A DNA stretch of 64,000 nt from assembly GCF_003116585.1 (NCBI RefSeq), contig NZ_QEHM01000001.1, forward strand, positions 372,001 to 436,000. The letters are read 5' to 3'. Numbering within the stretch: the stretch's first letter is position 1; each line of letters starts with the position of its first letter. This document shows, piece after piece, positions 12,025 through 20,187 of this stretch. Position numbers and translations under genes: made by a program. The DNA comes from Albibacillus kandeliae (GTDB lineage: Bacteria; Pseudomonadota; Alphaproteobacteria; Rhodobacterales; Rhodobacteraceae). The notes under the pieces were generated by a model. That model ran no database searches. It saw nothing but the letters and a program-made list of their open reading frames with translations, and had not been told where the DNA came from.

Positions 12025-12048
12025 CCGCCATGCCCCGGGGCATGGCGG
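12025..12048. terminator. Bidirectional terminator between uvrA and the RcnB-like gene
   Basis: CCGCCATGCCCC (12025-12036) is followed directly by its reverse complement (12037-12048), a perfect 24-bp palindrome. Read on the minus strand it is followed by TTTTCGTT, so it best terminates the 12075-12515 gene, while also standing 18 bp after the uvrA stop. Confidence 0.75.
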
Positions 12049-12074
12049 CGTAACTCGTTACATACAAACAAAAC

Positions 12075-12515
12075 TCAGTTCAGGAACGCACTCGCGAGGC
12101 CGATGACGGCCAGTACCTTGCGGGTGTCCGAGTCCACCTGGTAGACGGCTTCGCCCATCCGGTAATAGGTACCGTTCGGGTCGAGGCCATAGCGCGACGG
12201 TTCCCGGATCACGATGTAATCGCCATGCACCACGTCGCCGACGCGGTAGTCGTAGTGGCGGTCATAGTCGCGGCTGTCATAGACCGGGCGGCGGCCATCG
12301 TGGTCGCGGTCGTGACGTTCGATCACCACCGGTGCCTTCTTGGCCTGGCCGGGCGGAACACAGGGAACGGCCTTCTTGGCAAGCCCCGGCGGGCAGTTGG
12401 CGGCGATGGTGTAAACGTTGCCGCCCTTGTTGTGCGATTTGTCCGCCATCGCGGCGCCGGGAAGCGCCAGGGCCGCGATCGCGAGGATCGGGATCATGCG
12501 GGTCGTGCGGGTCAT
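12075..12515 (-). CDS. RcnB-like periplasmic protein
   Basis: 146 residues. A signal peptide (basic MTRTTR, hydrophobic core, cleavage near AMA-DK at residue 24) is followed by a Cys-containing stretch (NCPPGLAKKAVPC), an Asp/His/Arg/Tyr-rich charged section (RHDRDHDGRRP...DYDRHYDYR) and a C-terminal block VGDVVHGDYIVIREPSRYGL. The end, YRMGEAVYQVDSDTRKVLAVIGL, is the RcnB-type region that in E. coli RcnB is linked to periplasmic nickel/cobalt homeostasis. Metal binding is not shown here, although the His/Asp-rich stretch would allow it. It is no fragment of UvrA despite lying next to uvrA: no ABC motif is present. Confidence 0.7.
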   Translation of the reverse strand: MTRTTRMIPILAIAALALPGAAMADKSHNKGGNVYTIAANCPPGLAKKAVPCVPPGQAKKAPVVIERHDRDHDGRRPVYDSRDYDRHYDYRVGDVVHGDYIVIREPSRYGLDPNGTYYRMGEAVYQVDSDTRKVLAVIGLASAFLN

Positions 12516-12620
12516 GACTGTCTCCTTCCGGTTCGTGAATTCACTTTCCGTCTGCTGGATAAACGCGCGAAATGACAGGAGAGTTCCCGGCGGCGGCGGG
12601 AAGCCGCCACCGGGGCCGGG

Positions 12621-13094
12621 TCAGTGGAGGACGGATGCGGCAAGGCCGATCAGGGCCAGAACGACGCCAGTGTTCGGGTCGATGCGGTAGACATAGCTGT
12701 CACGCACGACAAAGGTCTGGTTCTTGGGCAGGCCATAACGATGCGGGTCGGAAACGCGCTGGAAGTTGTCCACGCGGTGGCCGGGTTTGATCGACGGGCC
12801 CTTGGGTTTGCCCTGCGCGAACTGCGGCTGGTTCCCGTGACCCTGCTGTTGCTGCGGCTGGTTCCCGTGGGCCTTCTGCGGCTGCTGTTGCTGCGGCGGC
12901 CGGTTGCCCTGCTGCGCGTTCTGCTGGTGCTGCTGACCCTGCGCGGGCGGGCGATTGCCCTGCTGCTTGTTGCCCTGCGGCTGCTCGCACTTCTGACCCT
13001 GCGGGCAGGCGGGCGGTTGCTGTCCTTGGGCAAAGGCGGCAGGGGCCATCGCGCAGGTGGCCAGGATCGCTGCAAGATAGGTGAGCTTACGCAT
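12621..13094 (-). CDS. RcnB-like periplasmic protein with Gln/Pro-rich repeat
   Basis: 157 residues. The start at 13094 is chosen because it gives a clean signal peptide (MRKLTYLAAILATCAMAPAAFA, cleavage after 22) and has AAGGAGAC just upstream; a longer frame would overlap mmsB. The mature protein has CPQGQKC, then about 60 residues of Gln/Pro/Gly/Asn/His-rich repeats (GNRPP, QQQQ, HGNQPQ), and a C-terminal domain ending YVYRIDPNTGVVLALIGL, the same ending as the neighbour at 12075-12515. The two are paralogues with different linkers. The low-complexity section looks like an extended, possibly metal-binding, spacer. Confidence 0.65.
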   Translation of the reverse strand: MRKLTYLAAILATCAMAPAAFAQGQQPPACPQGQKCEQPQGNKQQGNRPPAQGQQHQQNAQQGNRPPQQQQPQKAHGNQPQQQQGHGNQPQFAQGKPKGPSIKPGHRVDNFQRVSDPHRYGLPKNQTFVVRDSYVYRIDPNTGVVLALIGLAASVLH

Positions 13095-13156
13095 GTCAGT
13101 CTCCTTTGTGACATTTGGTCTTTGATGAACCAAACGTCCCGCAGGAAACTTTCCGT

Positions 13157-13177
13157 CGGCGCCCTGTCCGGGCGCCG
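13157..13177 (-). terminator. Hairpin after mmsB
   Basis: CGGCGCCC (13157-13164) pairs with GGGCGCCG (13170-13177) over 5 nt, 18 bp beyond the mmsB stop on the minus strand. No T-run follows, so it may stabilise the 3' end rather than terminate efficiently. Confidence 0.5.
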
Positions 13178-13194
13178 GCGGGAGAGTGCCGATC

Positions 13195-14067
13195 TCAGCC
13201 GCGCCCGCGCTTTTCGAAGCGGGGCAGCATGGCGCTGAAGTCCGTGCCCGAACCGCCCTCGTTCTCGACGAACTGCGTGTAGAGCGCCTGCGCCAGCTGG
13301 CCCATCGGGGTGTCGGCATCGACGCTTTCGGCGGCCTGCTGCGACAGGCGCAGGTCCTTCAGCATCAGGTCCGAGGCAAAGCCGGGCTTGTAGCCGTTGT
13401 CCGCCGGGCTCTGCGGGCCAACACCCGGGGCAGGGCAGTAGGCGTTCATCGACCAGCTGTAGCCGGAGGAGGTGGAGACCACGTCGAACATCTTCTGCCG
13501 GTCGAGCCCCAGCTTGTCGGCCAGCGCAAAGGCTTCGCAGGTGGCGATCATGGTGACGCCAAGGATCATGTTGTTGCAGATCTTGGCAGACTGGCCCGCG
13601 CCGGAGTCGCCGCAATGCACCGCCTTCTGGCCCATGATCTCGAACAGCGGCTCGGCACGGGCAAAGGCCGCTTCCGATCCACCGGCCATGAAGGTCAGGG
13701 TCCCCGCGGCCGCGCCGCCGACGCCGCCCGAAACCGGCGCGTCCACCGGCAGCAGCCCCGCGTCCTCGGCCAGCGTCGCAACGGCGCGGGCGCTGTCGAC
13801 GTCCACGGTCGAGCAATCCACAAAGGCCGCGCCCTGGCGCATCGCCGGGATGATCTCCCCGGCCACCTTGCGCAGGATCGCCCCGTTCGGAAGCATGGTG
13901 ATCACCACGTCCTGATCGGTCGCCGCCTCGGCCGCGCTCGCTGCCATCTCGACGCCCTCGACCGAGACATCGGCCATGTCGAACCCGGTGACGTTGTGGC
14001 CTGCCTTGGCAAGGTTGGCGGCCATCGGTCCGCCCATGTTGCCCAGTCCTATGAACCCGATATTCAT
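13195..14067 (-). CDS. mmsB: 3-hydroxyisobutyrate dehydrogenase
   Basis: 290 residues. The N-terminal NAD-binding motif reads MNIGFIGLGNMGGPMAANL; the substrate signature DAPVSGGVGGAAAGTLTFMAGG is textbook for the beta-hydroxyacid dehydrogenase family, and the catalytic Lys lies in AKICNNMILG. It oxidises 3-hydroxyisobutyrate to methylmalonate semialdehyde with NAD+, the penultimate step of valine breakdown. It is the last gene of a tight minus-strand operon (12-bp gap after the hydrolase gene) with the two preceding valine enzymes; the next enzyme, MmsA, is encoded 6 kb away. Confidence 0.93.
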   Translation of the reverse strand: MNIGFIGLGNMGGPMAANLAKAGHNVTGFDMADVSVEGVEMAASAAEAATDQDVVITMLPNGAILRKVAGEIIPAMRQGAAFVDCSTVDVDSARAVATLAEDAGLLPVDAPVSGGVGGAAAGTLTFMAGGSEAAFARAEPLFEIMGQKAVHCGDSGAGQSAKICNNMILGVTMIATCEAFALADKLGLDRQKMFDVVSTSSGYSWSMNAYCPAPGVGPQSPADNGYKPGFASDLMLKDLRLSQQAAESVDADTPMGQLAQALYTQFVENEGGSGTDFSAMLPRFEKRGRG

Positions 14068-14079
14068 TCTTGCTCCTCC

Positions 14080-15117
14080 TCAGGCGTCAAATGTCAGCTC
14101 GTCCGCACCCAGCGGGGCCAGCATGGCCTCCACTGTCTCGGCCGGAACGCTGTCGAGCGTATGTTTCCATGTCGGATTGCGATCCTTGTCGATGATCTGC
14201 GCGCGGATCCCTTCAAGGAAATCGCCCTGCTCGATCGTGCGCCAGGTCGCGCGGTATTCCTGCTGCAGGGCGCTGCGGATGTCCTGCGCGCCCACCCGCA
14301 GCCGCTCCAGCGCGGCAAGCGTCATGGCCATCGCCAGCGGAGAGTTCCGCCGGATCGCCTTGGCGGCAGAAGCGGCGAGGTCGCCCTTGGCGGCCTCGGC
14401 GGCGGCCAGTATCTCCGCGAGGGTCCCTGCGCCAAAGATCGCGTCGATCTGCTCGGCCTGTCCGGCTAGCTCTCCCTCCGGCGGGGTCTCGCGCGCCTCG
14501 GCCAGCGCCTCGACCCGGCCGGACTGGCAGAGCCCGGCCACCAGTTCGGGCCAGCGGTCCTCACGTATATAATAGTCGGCAAACCCGGCATGGATCGCGT
14601 CACCGGGCCCCAGCCGCGCGGCGGTCAGCCCGAGGTAGTCCCCCAGACGCCCCGGCGCCCGCGCCAGCAACAGTGACCCGCCCACGTCCGGGATCAGGCC
14701 GATACCCGTCTCCGGCATGGCGATGCGGGTGCTGTCGCAGACGACCCGGTGCCGCACGTGGCCGCCCAGCCCGACGCCGCCGCCCATGACAAAGCCCTGC
14801 ATCAGGGCGACGATGGGCTTGGGGTAATCCGCCAGCCGCGCATTCATCCGGTACTCGTCGCGCCAGAAGGTCCGGGCGTAGCCAAAGTCGCCCGCCTTGC
14901 CGGTGCGATAGAGCTCGGCGATGTCACCACCCGCGCAAAAGGCCTTGTCGCCCTCGGCGTCGATGATCACCAGCGCCACCGTGTCATCCGTCTGCCAGTC
15001 GATCAGCGCCCGGTCGATGGCCAGGCACATCTCGTAGGTCAGCGCGTTCAGCGCCTTGGGGCGGGTGAGGGTGATCCGGCCTGCGCGACCTTCCTTGCGT
15101 ATGTGAATGTCGCCCAT
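14080..15117 (-). CDS. 3-hydroxyisobutyryl-CoA hydrolase (enoyl-CoA hydratase/isomerase family)
   Basis: 345 residues, the usual length of HIBCH-type hydrolases and longer than simple hydratases (about 260). The crotonase oxyanion-hole motifs FCAGGDIAELY and GFVMGGGVGLGGH are present, followed by PETGIGLIPDVGGS, where Glu and Asp match the hydrolase active site. The C-terminal half is the extended HIBCH helical domain. It releases free 3-hydroxyisobutyrate from its CoA ester, feeding MmsB encoded 12 bp downstream. Ten base pairs separate it from the acyl-CoA dehydrogenase upstream. Confidence 0.9.
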   Translation of the reverse strand: MGDIHIRKEGRAGRITLTRPKALNALTYEMCLAIDRALIDWQTDDTVALVIIDAEGDKAFCAGGDIAELYRTGKAGDFGYARTFWRDEYRMNARLADYPKPIVALMQGFVMGGGVGLGGHVRHRVVCDSTRIAMPETGIGLIPDVGGSLLLARAPGRLGDYLGLTAARLGPGDAIHAGFADYYIREDRWPELVAGLCQSGRVEALAEARETPPEGELAGQAEQIDAIFGAGTLAEILAAAEAAKGDLAASAAKAIRRNSPLAMAMTLAALERLRVGAQDIRSALQQEYRATWRTIEQGDFLEGIRAQIIDKDRNPTWKHTLDSVPAETVEAMLAPLGADELTFDA

Positions 15118-15127
15118 GCCGCTCTCC

Positions 15128-16270
15128 CTACCGTGCCGCCAGCAGGTGCCGCGCGACGATCACCCGCATGATCTCGTTGGTGCCCTCGAGGATCTCGTGG
15201 ACCCGCAGGTCACGCACCAGCTTCTCGATACCGTAGTCCGCGAGATAACCATATCCACCATGCAGCTGCAGGCACTGGTTCACCGCCTTCGATCCGGCCT
15301 CGGTGACGAATTTCTTGGCCATCGCGCAATACTTGGTGGCATCCGGTGCGCCCTGGTCCAGCTTCCACGCGGCCTGCCGCAGGAAGGTGCGCGCCGCCTG
15401 CAACTCGATCTCCATGTCGGCCAGGCGGAACTGGAGGCCCTGGAACCCGTCGATGCTCTTTCCGAAGGCCTTGCGCTCGCCCATGTAGGTCAGGGTGGCG
15501 TTCAGCGCGGTCTGCGCCGCGCCCAGCGAACAGGCCGCGATGTTCAGTCGCCCGCCGTCCAGCCCGATCATGGCGTACTTGAACCCGTCGCCTTCGCGCC
15601 CCACAAGGTTCTCCGCCGGCACCTTGCAGTCGTCGAACTGCACCTGCGCCGTGGGCTGCGCACGCCAGCCCATCTTCTCCTCCAGCGCGCCAAAGCTCAG
15701 GCCCGGCGTCCCGTCCTCGACATAGAGCGTCGAGATCCCGCGCGGCCCGTCCTCGCCCGTCCGCACCATGCAGACGTAGGCGTCGGAATAGCTGCCGCCA
15801 GAGATGAAGGCCTTGGTTCCATTGAGAGAATAGCCCTCGTTGGTACGTTCCGCCCTGGTCTTCAGCCCTGCCGCGTCCGAGCCCGAACCGGGCTCGGTCA
15901 GGCAGTAGGACAGCACCGTTTCCATCGAGACGACGCCGGGCAGGACCCGCGCCTTCAGGTCGTCGCTGCCAAAGGCGTCGATCATCCGGGCGCACATGTT
16001 GTGGATCGACAGGAATGCCGCCACCGAGGGGCAGGCCATGCTCAGCGCCTCGAAGACCAGCGTCGCATCCAACCGGCTCAGACCGGAGCCGCCGGAGCTC
16101 TCGCTGACGTAAAGCCCGCCGAAACCAAGCGCGCCAACCTCGAGCCACAGCTCCTTGGGAATGGTGCCGTCCTTCTCCCACTGGCGGGCAAAGGGCGCGA
16201 TGCGCTCCTGTCCGAAGTCGCGGGCCATGTCGAAGATGGCCGTCTGCTCCTCGCTCAGGCTGAAATCCAT
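15128..16270 (-). CDS. Isobutyryl-CoA dehydrogenase (acyl-CoA dehydrogenase family)
   Basis: 380 residues from the ATG at 16270 (MDFSLSEEQTAIFDMARDF, a classic ACAD start; the frame extends upstream without conserved sequence). Motifs: SYCLTEPGSGSDAAGLKT for flavin binding, the KAFISGG loop, LQLHGGYGYLADY and the C-terminal HEILEGTNEIM. As first gene of the valine operon it most likely oxidises isobutyryl-CoA to methacrylyl-CoA. The crotonase-type hydratase needed between this step and the hydrolase is not in this operon. The promoter region carries TTTGC/GCAAA half-sites like those of mmsA. Confidence 0.9.
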   Translation of the reverse strand: MDFSLSEEQTAIFDMARDFGQERIAPFARQWEKDGTIPKELWLEVGALGFGGLYVSESSGGSGLSRLDATLVFEALSMACPSVAAFLSIHNMCARMIDAFGSDDLKARVLPGVVSMETVLSYCLTEPGSGSDAAGLKTRAERTNEGYSLNGTKAFISGGSYSDAYVCMVRTGEDGPRGISTLYVEDGTPGLSFGALEEKMGWRAQPTAQVQFDDCKVPAENLVGREGDGFKYAMIGLDGGRLNIAACSLGAAQTALNATLTYMGERKAFGKSIDGFQGLQFRLADMEIELQAARTFLRQAAWKLDQGAPDATKYCAMAKKFVTEAGSKAVNQCLQLHGGYGYLADYGIEKLVRDLRVHEILEGTNEIMRVIVARHLLAAR

Positions 16271-16357
16271 GATCTTCTCCCCGTCCGCCGCCGGTGAACA
16301 CCGGCCCTCCACGCAACTTGGGTAGCCTCCGGCAGGGGGGCAATCAAGACCGCTAAG

Positions 16358-16384
16358 CGCAAAGGAGCTTTGCGAAAACGCAAA
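16358..16384 (-). promoter_or_regulatory. Triple CGCAAA/TTTGCG half-sites before the valine operon
   Basis: CGCAAA (16358-16363), TTTGCG (16369-16374) and CGCAAA (16379-16384) alternate with 5- and 4-nt spacers, about 90-115 bp upstream of the isobutyryl-CoA dehydrogenase ATG. The core TTTGC/GCAAA also occurs four times in the mmsA-lysR intergenic region, suggesting one regulator for both units. The remainder of 16271-16775 (505 bp) shows no gene I can support; it becomes AT-richer toward 16776, where the promoter of the VPLPA gene should lie. Confidence 0.5.
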
Positions 16385-16775
16385 ATCGCAGGGGCAGGGA
16401 TGCGGAGCGCCGTGCAAAACCGCCCTTGTAGCTCCGGGAAGGAAATTCGCCCAAAGGGCCAGTCGCCTTTTCGCCGCACAACTGGTCGTTGTGTCAGGAA
16501 GTCCCCTAAATTCATGCGGTTTCTTGACCGGAGTGCCGCCGATCCCCTTTTAGGCAAGGTGATTCGGGACGTCGGGCAAGTAATCCCTTCGGACATGGCC
16601 ATCCTGAGTAATGCGGGTCAGCGAGTTTTGAAACCTGAGGTTGCATTTTCGTCTATTCTTGCCACATTTCACGGATTCCCTTCGGGGCCGTTCTTAAGAT
16701 GTGTTAACGTCCCCTTTAGAAGTAACTTAAGTCTCAGCCAGTTCGACGGCGATTGACCGTCCAGGGGTAGCTACA

Positions 16776-17507
16776 ATGTATACCAAGTTTATTGCCGGCA
16801 TCGCGACCGCAGTCGTCCTGTCCGCCGGAGCTGCATCCGCAGCGACAACTTTCACCATCGATGTCGGCGAAGACAGCCTGTTCTCGACCAATTCGCCGGC
16901 AACTGGTTCTTCTGCATCGCTGACCTTTGCGTTCGAGCAGGTGACTGCACCCGGAATTACGAGCGACGTCAAACTGACCGTTACCGTGGACAACACCACT
17001 GGCGATGGCGACGCTTTTGGAAGCGGGGCGACCGCCAGCAAGCTGGTTGGGTTCGCATTCACCACGCCTGACGCAGTGTCGCTCGGTGACACCGCGTCCA
17101 ACTATGTGGGTAGCAGCTATTTCCCGTACCTGTTGCTGAACGACGATTCCGTAAACGGTAACCAGTTCAACAGCATCACCTTCGACCTCGGTGGCGGCCT
17201 CAAGTCGACGCTCGAAGGGTCGGGTAGCCCGTCGGCTGGCCTCGATCCCGAAGATGGTACGACCTCTGTCTCCTTCTATCTGAAGGGCCTCGATGAAGTG
17301 ACGATGGCGTCCTACTTCGAAGATGGCTTCGAGGACGGTACCCTCAAGTTGGGTCTTCGCTTCAAGGCGGTGAATGGCACGGGTGCCAGCAGCGACAAGC
17401 TTCTGTACGTTGCTCCGACGACCCCGGTTCCGCTCCCGGCTGGTGGTCTCCTGCTGCTGACCGGTCTCGGTGGCATTGCTCTGATGCGGCGCCGCTCGAA
17501 AGCCTGA
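16776..17507 (+). CDS. VPLPA-CTERM sorting domain protein
   Basis: 243 residues. A signal peptide (MYTKFIAGIATAVVLSAGAASA, cleavage after 22) is followed by a beta-strand-rich, Ser/Thr/Gly-rich exported domain with no family I recognise. The C-terminal sorting signal is VPLPA (218-222), a hydrophobic stretch GGLLLLTGLGGIALM and the basic end RRRSKA. This architecture is the Rhodobacterales form of PEP-CTERM sorting, in which an exosortase cleaves the tail and exports or anchors the protein. No exosortase is encoded in the window. Codon use and GC are lower than in the flanking valine genes. A strong terminator follows. Confidence 0.9.
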   Translation: MYTKFIAGIATAVVLSAGAASAATTFTIDVGEDSLFSTNSPATGSSASLTFAFEQVTAPGITSDVKLTVTVDNTTGDGDAFGSGATASKLVGFAFTTPDAVSLGDTASNYVGSSYFPYLLLNDDSVNGNQFNSITFDLGGGLKSTLEGSGSPSAGLDPEDGTTSVSFYLKGLDEVTMASYFEDGFEDGTLKLGLRFKAVNGTGASSDKLLYVAPTTPVPLPAGGLLLLTGLGGIALMRRRSKA

Positions 17508-17533
17508 CGGCACCACGCAGACACGGATCCTCT

Positions 17534-17558
17534 AGGGCGGCCTCGGGCCGCCCTTTTT
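17534..17558 (+). terminator. Rho-independent terminator after the first VPLPA gene
   Basis: AGGGCGGCC (17534-17542) pairs with GGCCGCCCT (17546-17554) over a 3-nt loop, then TTTT. The rest of the 17508-17910 gap is AT-rich and contains AATATG-N7-CATATT (17765-17783); no gene is supported in it. Confidence 0.85.
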
Positions 17559-17910
17559 GCATTCCGCATGGCAAACCCGCTGCTGGCGGAGCCTGCGCCC
17601 GGAGATTCGGGCAGGGGAGCGCCCACAGCGCACCTTGGATCATTCGTAAACAATCAATATTCTGACCTATATGTTGTTTCCGATATGCCGGAAATTCAGG
17701 TCGCGGAACTGCGCGGGAGAGAGCGATTTTCTAGTAAACTTTTGGAAGAAAGGCGTTCATTTTCAATATGATAAATTCATATTCCGGTTCTCGAATTAAA
17801 TCCGGCCCAAATTGAGCGATACGCCCTGAAATGATAACAAAGCCCCAAGCGACGGCGTCCGGAATTTGTTGGGCGAGACCATCGCCTTGTTCCAAGTAGG
17901 GAAGATACCA

Positions 17911-18591
17911 TTGACTGTTAAGACCCTTTTCGCAGCGGGGGCTGCAACGATCCTTATGGCCGGCGGCGCCTCTGCCACCACCATCGACTTCAACGTTGGC
18001 AAGGGCTGGAGCAGCTCGGGCCACACATACGGCGCAGTGACCGTGACCGGTGCCACCGTCGACACCAACGGCAAGATCCTGACCAACGACGAGTATGTCG
18101 CAAGCTGGTCCGGCTCGTCCGGCGGTCTGGGCATCTGCAGCGCAAGCTCCACCAGCAAGTGCACCACCGGCACCTCCGAATCCTATGGCAAGGACCAGCA
18201 CACCATCGAGGGCGCGAACAAGTCCGAGATGGCGCTGCTCGACTTCGGTTCCGAAACCGTCCAGATCAACTCGGTGACCTTCGCGTACTGGGATTCGAAC
18301 GACGACTTCGACTTCGCGACCTACGCCTCCACCAACCTCGGGACCGAGGCAACCCTCTGGAGCGAAGACAACTACAGCAACTCCAACCCGTCGATCAAAA
18401 CCTTCACCTTTGCCGAAGGGCAGCTGGTTGGCAAAATCTTCGGCTTCGGTGCGGACGACTCCAGCGACGAGTTCAAGCTGCGCAGCATCTCCTACACCGT
18501 CGTCTCGACCGTGCCGCTGCCGGCCGGTGGCCTGCTTCTCATGACCGGCCTGGGCGGCATCGCCGCGCTGCGCCGTCGCAAGAAGGCCTGA
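17911..18591 (+). CDS. VPLPA-CTERM sorting domain protein, TTG start
   Basis: 226 residues if translation starts at TTG 17911. An in-frame ATG exists at 17866, but it would place 15 polar residues before the signal peptide. The TTG has AGTAGGGAAG about 7 nt upstream and gives a proper signal (MTVKTLFAAGAATILMAGGASA, cleavage after 22). The exported domain is strand-rich, with one Cys pair region (GICSASSTSKC). The tail is VPLPA (201-205), GGLLLMTGLGGIAAL and RRRKKA. It resembles the neighbours only in the sorting signal and general composition, so the trio are not simple tandem duplicates. A palindromic terminator follows. Confidence 0.85.
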   Translation: MTVKTLFAAGAATILMAGGASATTIDFNVGKGWSSSGHTYGAVTVTGATVDTNGKILTNDEYVASWSGSSGGLGICSASSTSKCTTGTSESYGKDQHTIEGANKSEMALLDFGSETVQINSVTFAYWDSNDDFDFATYASTNLGTEATLWSEDNYSNSNPSIKTFTFAEGQLVGKIFGFGADDSSDEFKLRSISYTVVSTVPLPAGGLLLMTGLGGIAALRRRKKA

Positions 18592-18618
18592 GACCTCTCA
18601 GACGTCAGGAACTCGGGG

Positions 18619-18643
18619 AGGGCGGCCATATGGCCGCCCTTTT
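18619..18643 (+). terminator. Palindromic terminator after the second VPLPA gene
   Basis: AGGGCGGCCA (18619-18628) and TGGCCGCCCT (18631-18640) form a near-perfect stem with a 2-nt centre, followed by TTTCGTT. It lies between convergent genes (the next gene ends at 18672 on the minus strand). Confidence 0.75.
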
Positions 18644-18671
18644 CGTTGGCGGCCCCGAGGCACGGGTCGGG

Positions 18672-19091
18672 TCAGCTGACAGACTGCAACAACTGGTCCA
18701 GGCTCCGCTCGCGCAGACCCAGCAGCGAGAGCGCGTCGGCTTCCGTCTCCTGCACCAGCGAGACGACAAAGCTGAAGGGCCGCCACGAGCGTTCGGCCAG
18801 CAGGGCAAGGTCAAAGGCCAGCTTTGTCGGCGCATAGTAAACCAGCAGGGTCTGCACACCGGGGTCCATGAAGACCTCGGCCTTCTTGGCCTGCAGTTCG
18901 AAAAGCTTGGGAAAGTCGTTCTCGAAACCCGTCAGCCGGCTGAGATCGACCAGCTGCTTCTGTCCCGGCCGCCGGTCAGGGTGGCGGGCATATTCCGAGA
19001 AAATTCTGAGACTCTCCTCCATTCTCTGGTGCCCTTCGTAGCGGACGTAAACCAGACCGTGCTTTGGAAGAATTCTAAATGAAACTGGCAT
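18672..19091 (-). CDS. Hypothetical cytoplasmic protein, 139 aa
   Basis: No signal peptide or membrane segment. The predicted pattern is strand, strand, helix at the start (FRILPKHGLVYVRYEG, then RMEESLRIFSEYARHPD), a strand QLVDLSRLTG, and further helices. The alternation resembles SpoIIAA/STAS-like folds, in which a strand reports 'past action is now Asp-Leu-Ser', but I cannot assign the family. It lies opposite in direction to the VPLPA genes on both sides. The ATG at 19091 is the first start and begins with MPVSF. Coding character is good; function unknown. Confidence 0.6.
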   Translation of the reverse strand: MPVSFRILPKHGLVYVRYEGHQRMEESLRIFSEYARHPDRRPGQKQLVDLSRLTGFENDFPKLFELQAKKAEVFMDPGVQTLLVYYAPTKLAFDLALLAERSWRPFSFVVSLVQETEADALSLLGLRERSLDQLLQSVS

Positions 19092-19529
19092 TCAGGCGTG
19101 CGTCCAATTCAGAGGGGTGAATACTTATTGATTCGCTTCGTACATGAAAAATTATACATTCTAAATTTGGAATAAATAAAGTTAACATATTTAATTCAAT
19201 GGGTTAATGTACATGCACATGTCAGGGTATCCGCTAAGCCTGTGTTTTGTGGCTGTTTTCCCTGTTCTGAGTCGATTCTGATCTGGGAATGCCCGCTCAT
19301 GGGGAGGTGGGAAAATACCGCTCCGCCATTGGTTGAAAATCGGCGCGCTATCGTCCGAAAAACCTGACAATACTACTAAAGAACAAGTGGACATTAATGC
19401 ATATTCTTTTTCTCGGTTTCGGGATGGGTTAGCGTCAGATAGGGAATGGGGGCAAAAAAGCTTATTCCTTTGAAGTGAAGAACTTGAACCGCCGGTTTGC
19501 CGGCCTTGTATAGTATTGAGGAAAACAAC
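19092..19529. other. AT-rich intergenic region, divergent promoters
   Basis: This 438-bp gap between divergent genes is markedly AT-rich from 19130 to 19210 (for example gaataaataaagttaac). It contains a dyad ACATG-CA-CATGT at 19211-19222. No open frame in it has a plausible ribosome site and coding character. It presumably carries the promoters of the 139-aa protein and of the third VPLPA gene. Confidence 0.5.
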
Positions 19530-20108
19530 ATGAAACTCAAAGCAATCGCGCTCGGTGCCGTTATGGCCCTCGGCGCAGCCGCGGGCGCACAAGCTGCGAC
19601 CACGACCTACTACGCGAACTCGACCGGTCCTTTCACGCTGGGCTGTGCCGTGAATGGTATCCTGAACAACAACTGCTCCGTCACCACCTCGTCGTCCGGC
19701 GCAGGTGTCAGCGGCAACCCGGATACCAATCCCTACGAGATCGACAACTTTCCGCTGAGCTCCGAGACGCTGATCGTCACCTTCGACACCGGTGTCATCC
19801 TCGAGAGCTTCTACCTCGGCAACTTCGATCGCAACGACGACTACGAGTTCTCGCTGAACGGCGGCGCTTTCAGCGGCGTGACCACCGACAACCCGAACAT
19901 CGTCGGTCAGTACGTGACCTCGTTCGCAATCCGCGCGTCCTATGACCTGTCGGATGCAAACTTCTTCGACGGCGGCTTCCTCGGCGACGACAACTTCACC
20001 CTGAAGAAGTTCACCGTGACGACCGTTCCGCTGCCGGCTGGCGGTCTGCTCCTGCTGGGCGGCATCGGCTCGCTCGCGGCGCTGCGTCGTCGCAAGAAAG
20101 CGGCCTGA
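19530..20108 (+). CDS. VPLPA-CTERM sorting domain protein
   Basis: 192 residues from ATG 19530 (SD TTGAGGA at 19516-19522; an earlier ATG at 19497 would disrupt the signal peptide). The signal peptide is MKLKAIALGAVMALGAAAGAQA, cleaved after 22. The exported domain has a Cys pair (GCAVNGILNNNC), an Asp-rich strand section (FDRNDDYEFSLNGGAF) and a second similar element near GDDNFTLKKF. The tail is VPLPA (166-170), GGLLLLGGIGSLAAL and RRRKKAA. The Asp-rich loops could bind calcium; that is inference. A strong bidirectional terminator separates it from mmsA. Confidence 0.9.
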   Translation: MKLKAIALGAVMALGAAAGAQAATTTYYANSTGPFTLGCAVNGILNNNCSVTTSSSGAGVSGNPDTNPYEIDNFPLSSETLIVTFDTGVILESFYLGNFDRNDDYEFSLNGGAFSGVTTDNPNIVGQYVTSFAIRASYDLSDANFFDGGFLGDDNFTLKKFTVTTVPLPAGGLLLLGGIGSLAALRRRKKAA

Positions 20109-20135
20109 GCCGTCTGAACGACCCCAGGTAAAAAC

Positions 20136-20164
20136 GAAAGGGCGGGGAATTTCCCCGCCCTTTC
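20136..20164. terminator. Bidirectional terminator between VPLPA gene and mmsA
   Basis: A 14-bp arm starting GAAAGGGCGGGG (20136-20149) pairs perfectly with 20151-20164. A-rich sequence lies before it and T-rich sequence after it, so it can work in both directions for these convergent genes. Confidence 0.9.
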
Positions 20165-20187
20165 CTGTTTCCGAAACCGGACTGGTA

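Noticed and set aside
12075-12515. Fragment of uvrA
   Set aside because: The protein has a signal peptide and an RcnB-like domain, with no ABC ATPase motif, and uvrA upstream is complete.
16694-16708. CtrA-like TTAA-N6-TTAAC
   Set aside because: The CtrA consensus needs a 7-nt spacer. With 6 nt in an AT-rich region this may be chance.
16370-16756. 128-codon frame upstream of the first VPLPA gene
   Set aside because: It overlaps the regulatory half-sites, has no SD and no recognisable sequence, and its composition is that of intergenic DNA.
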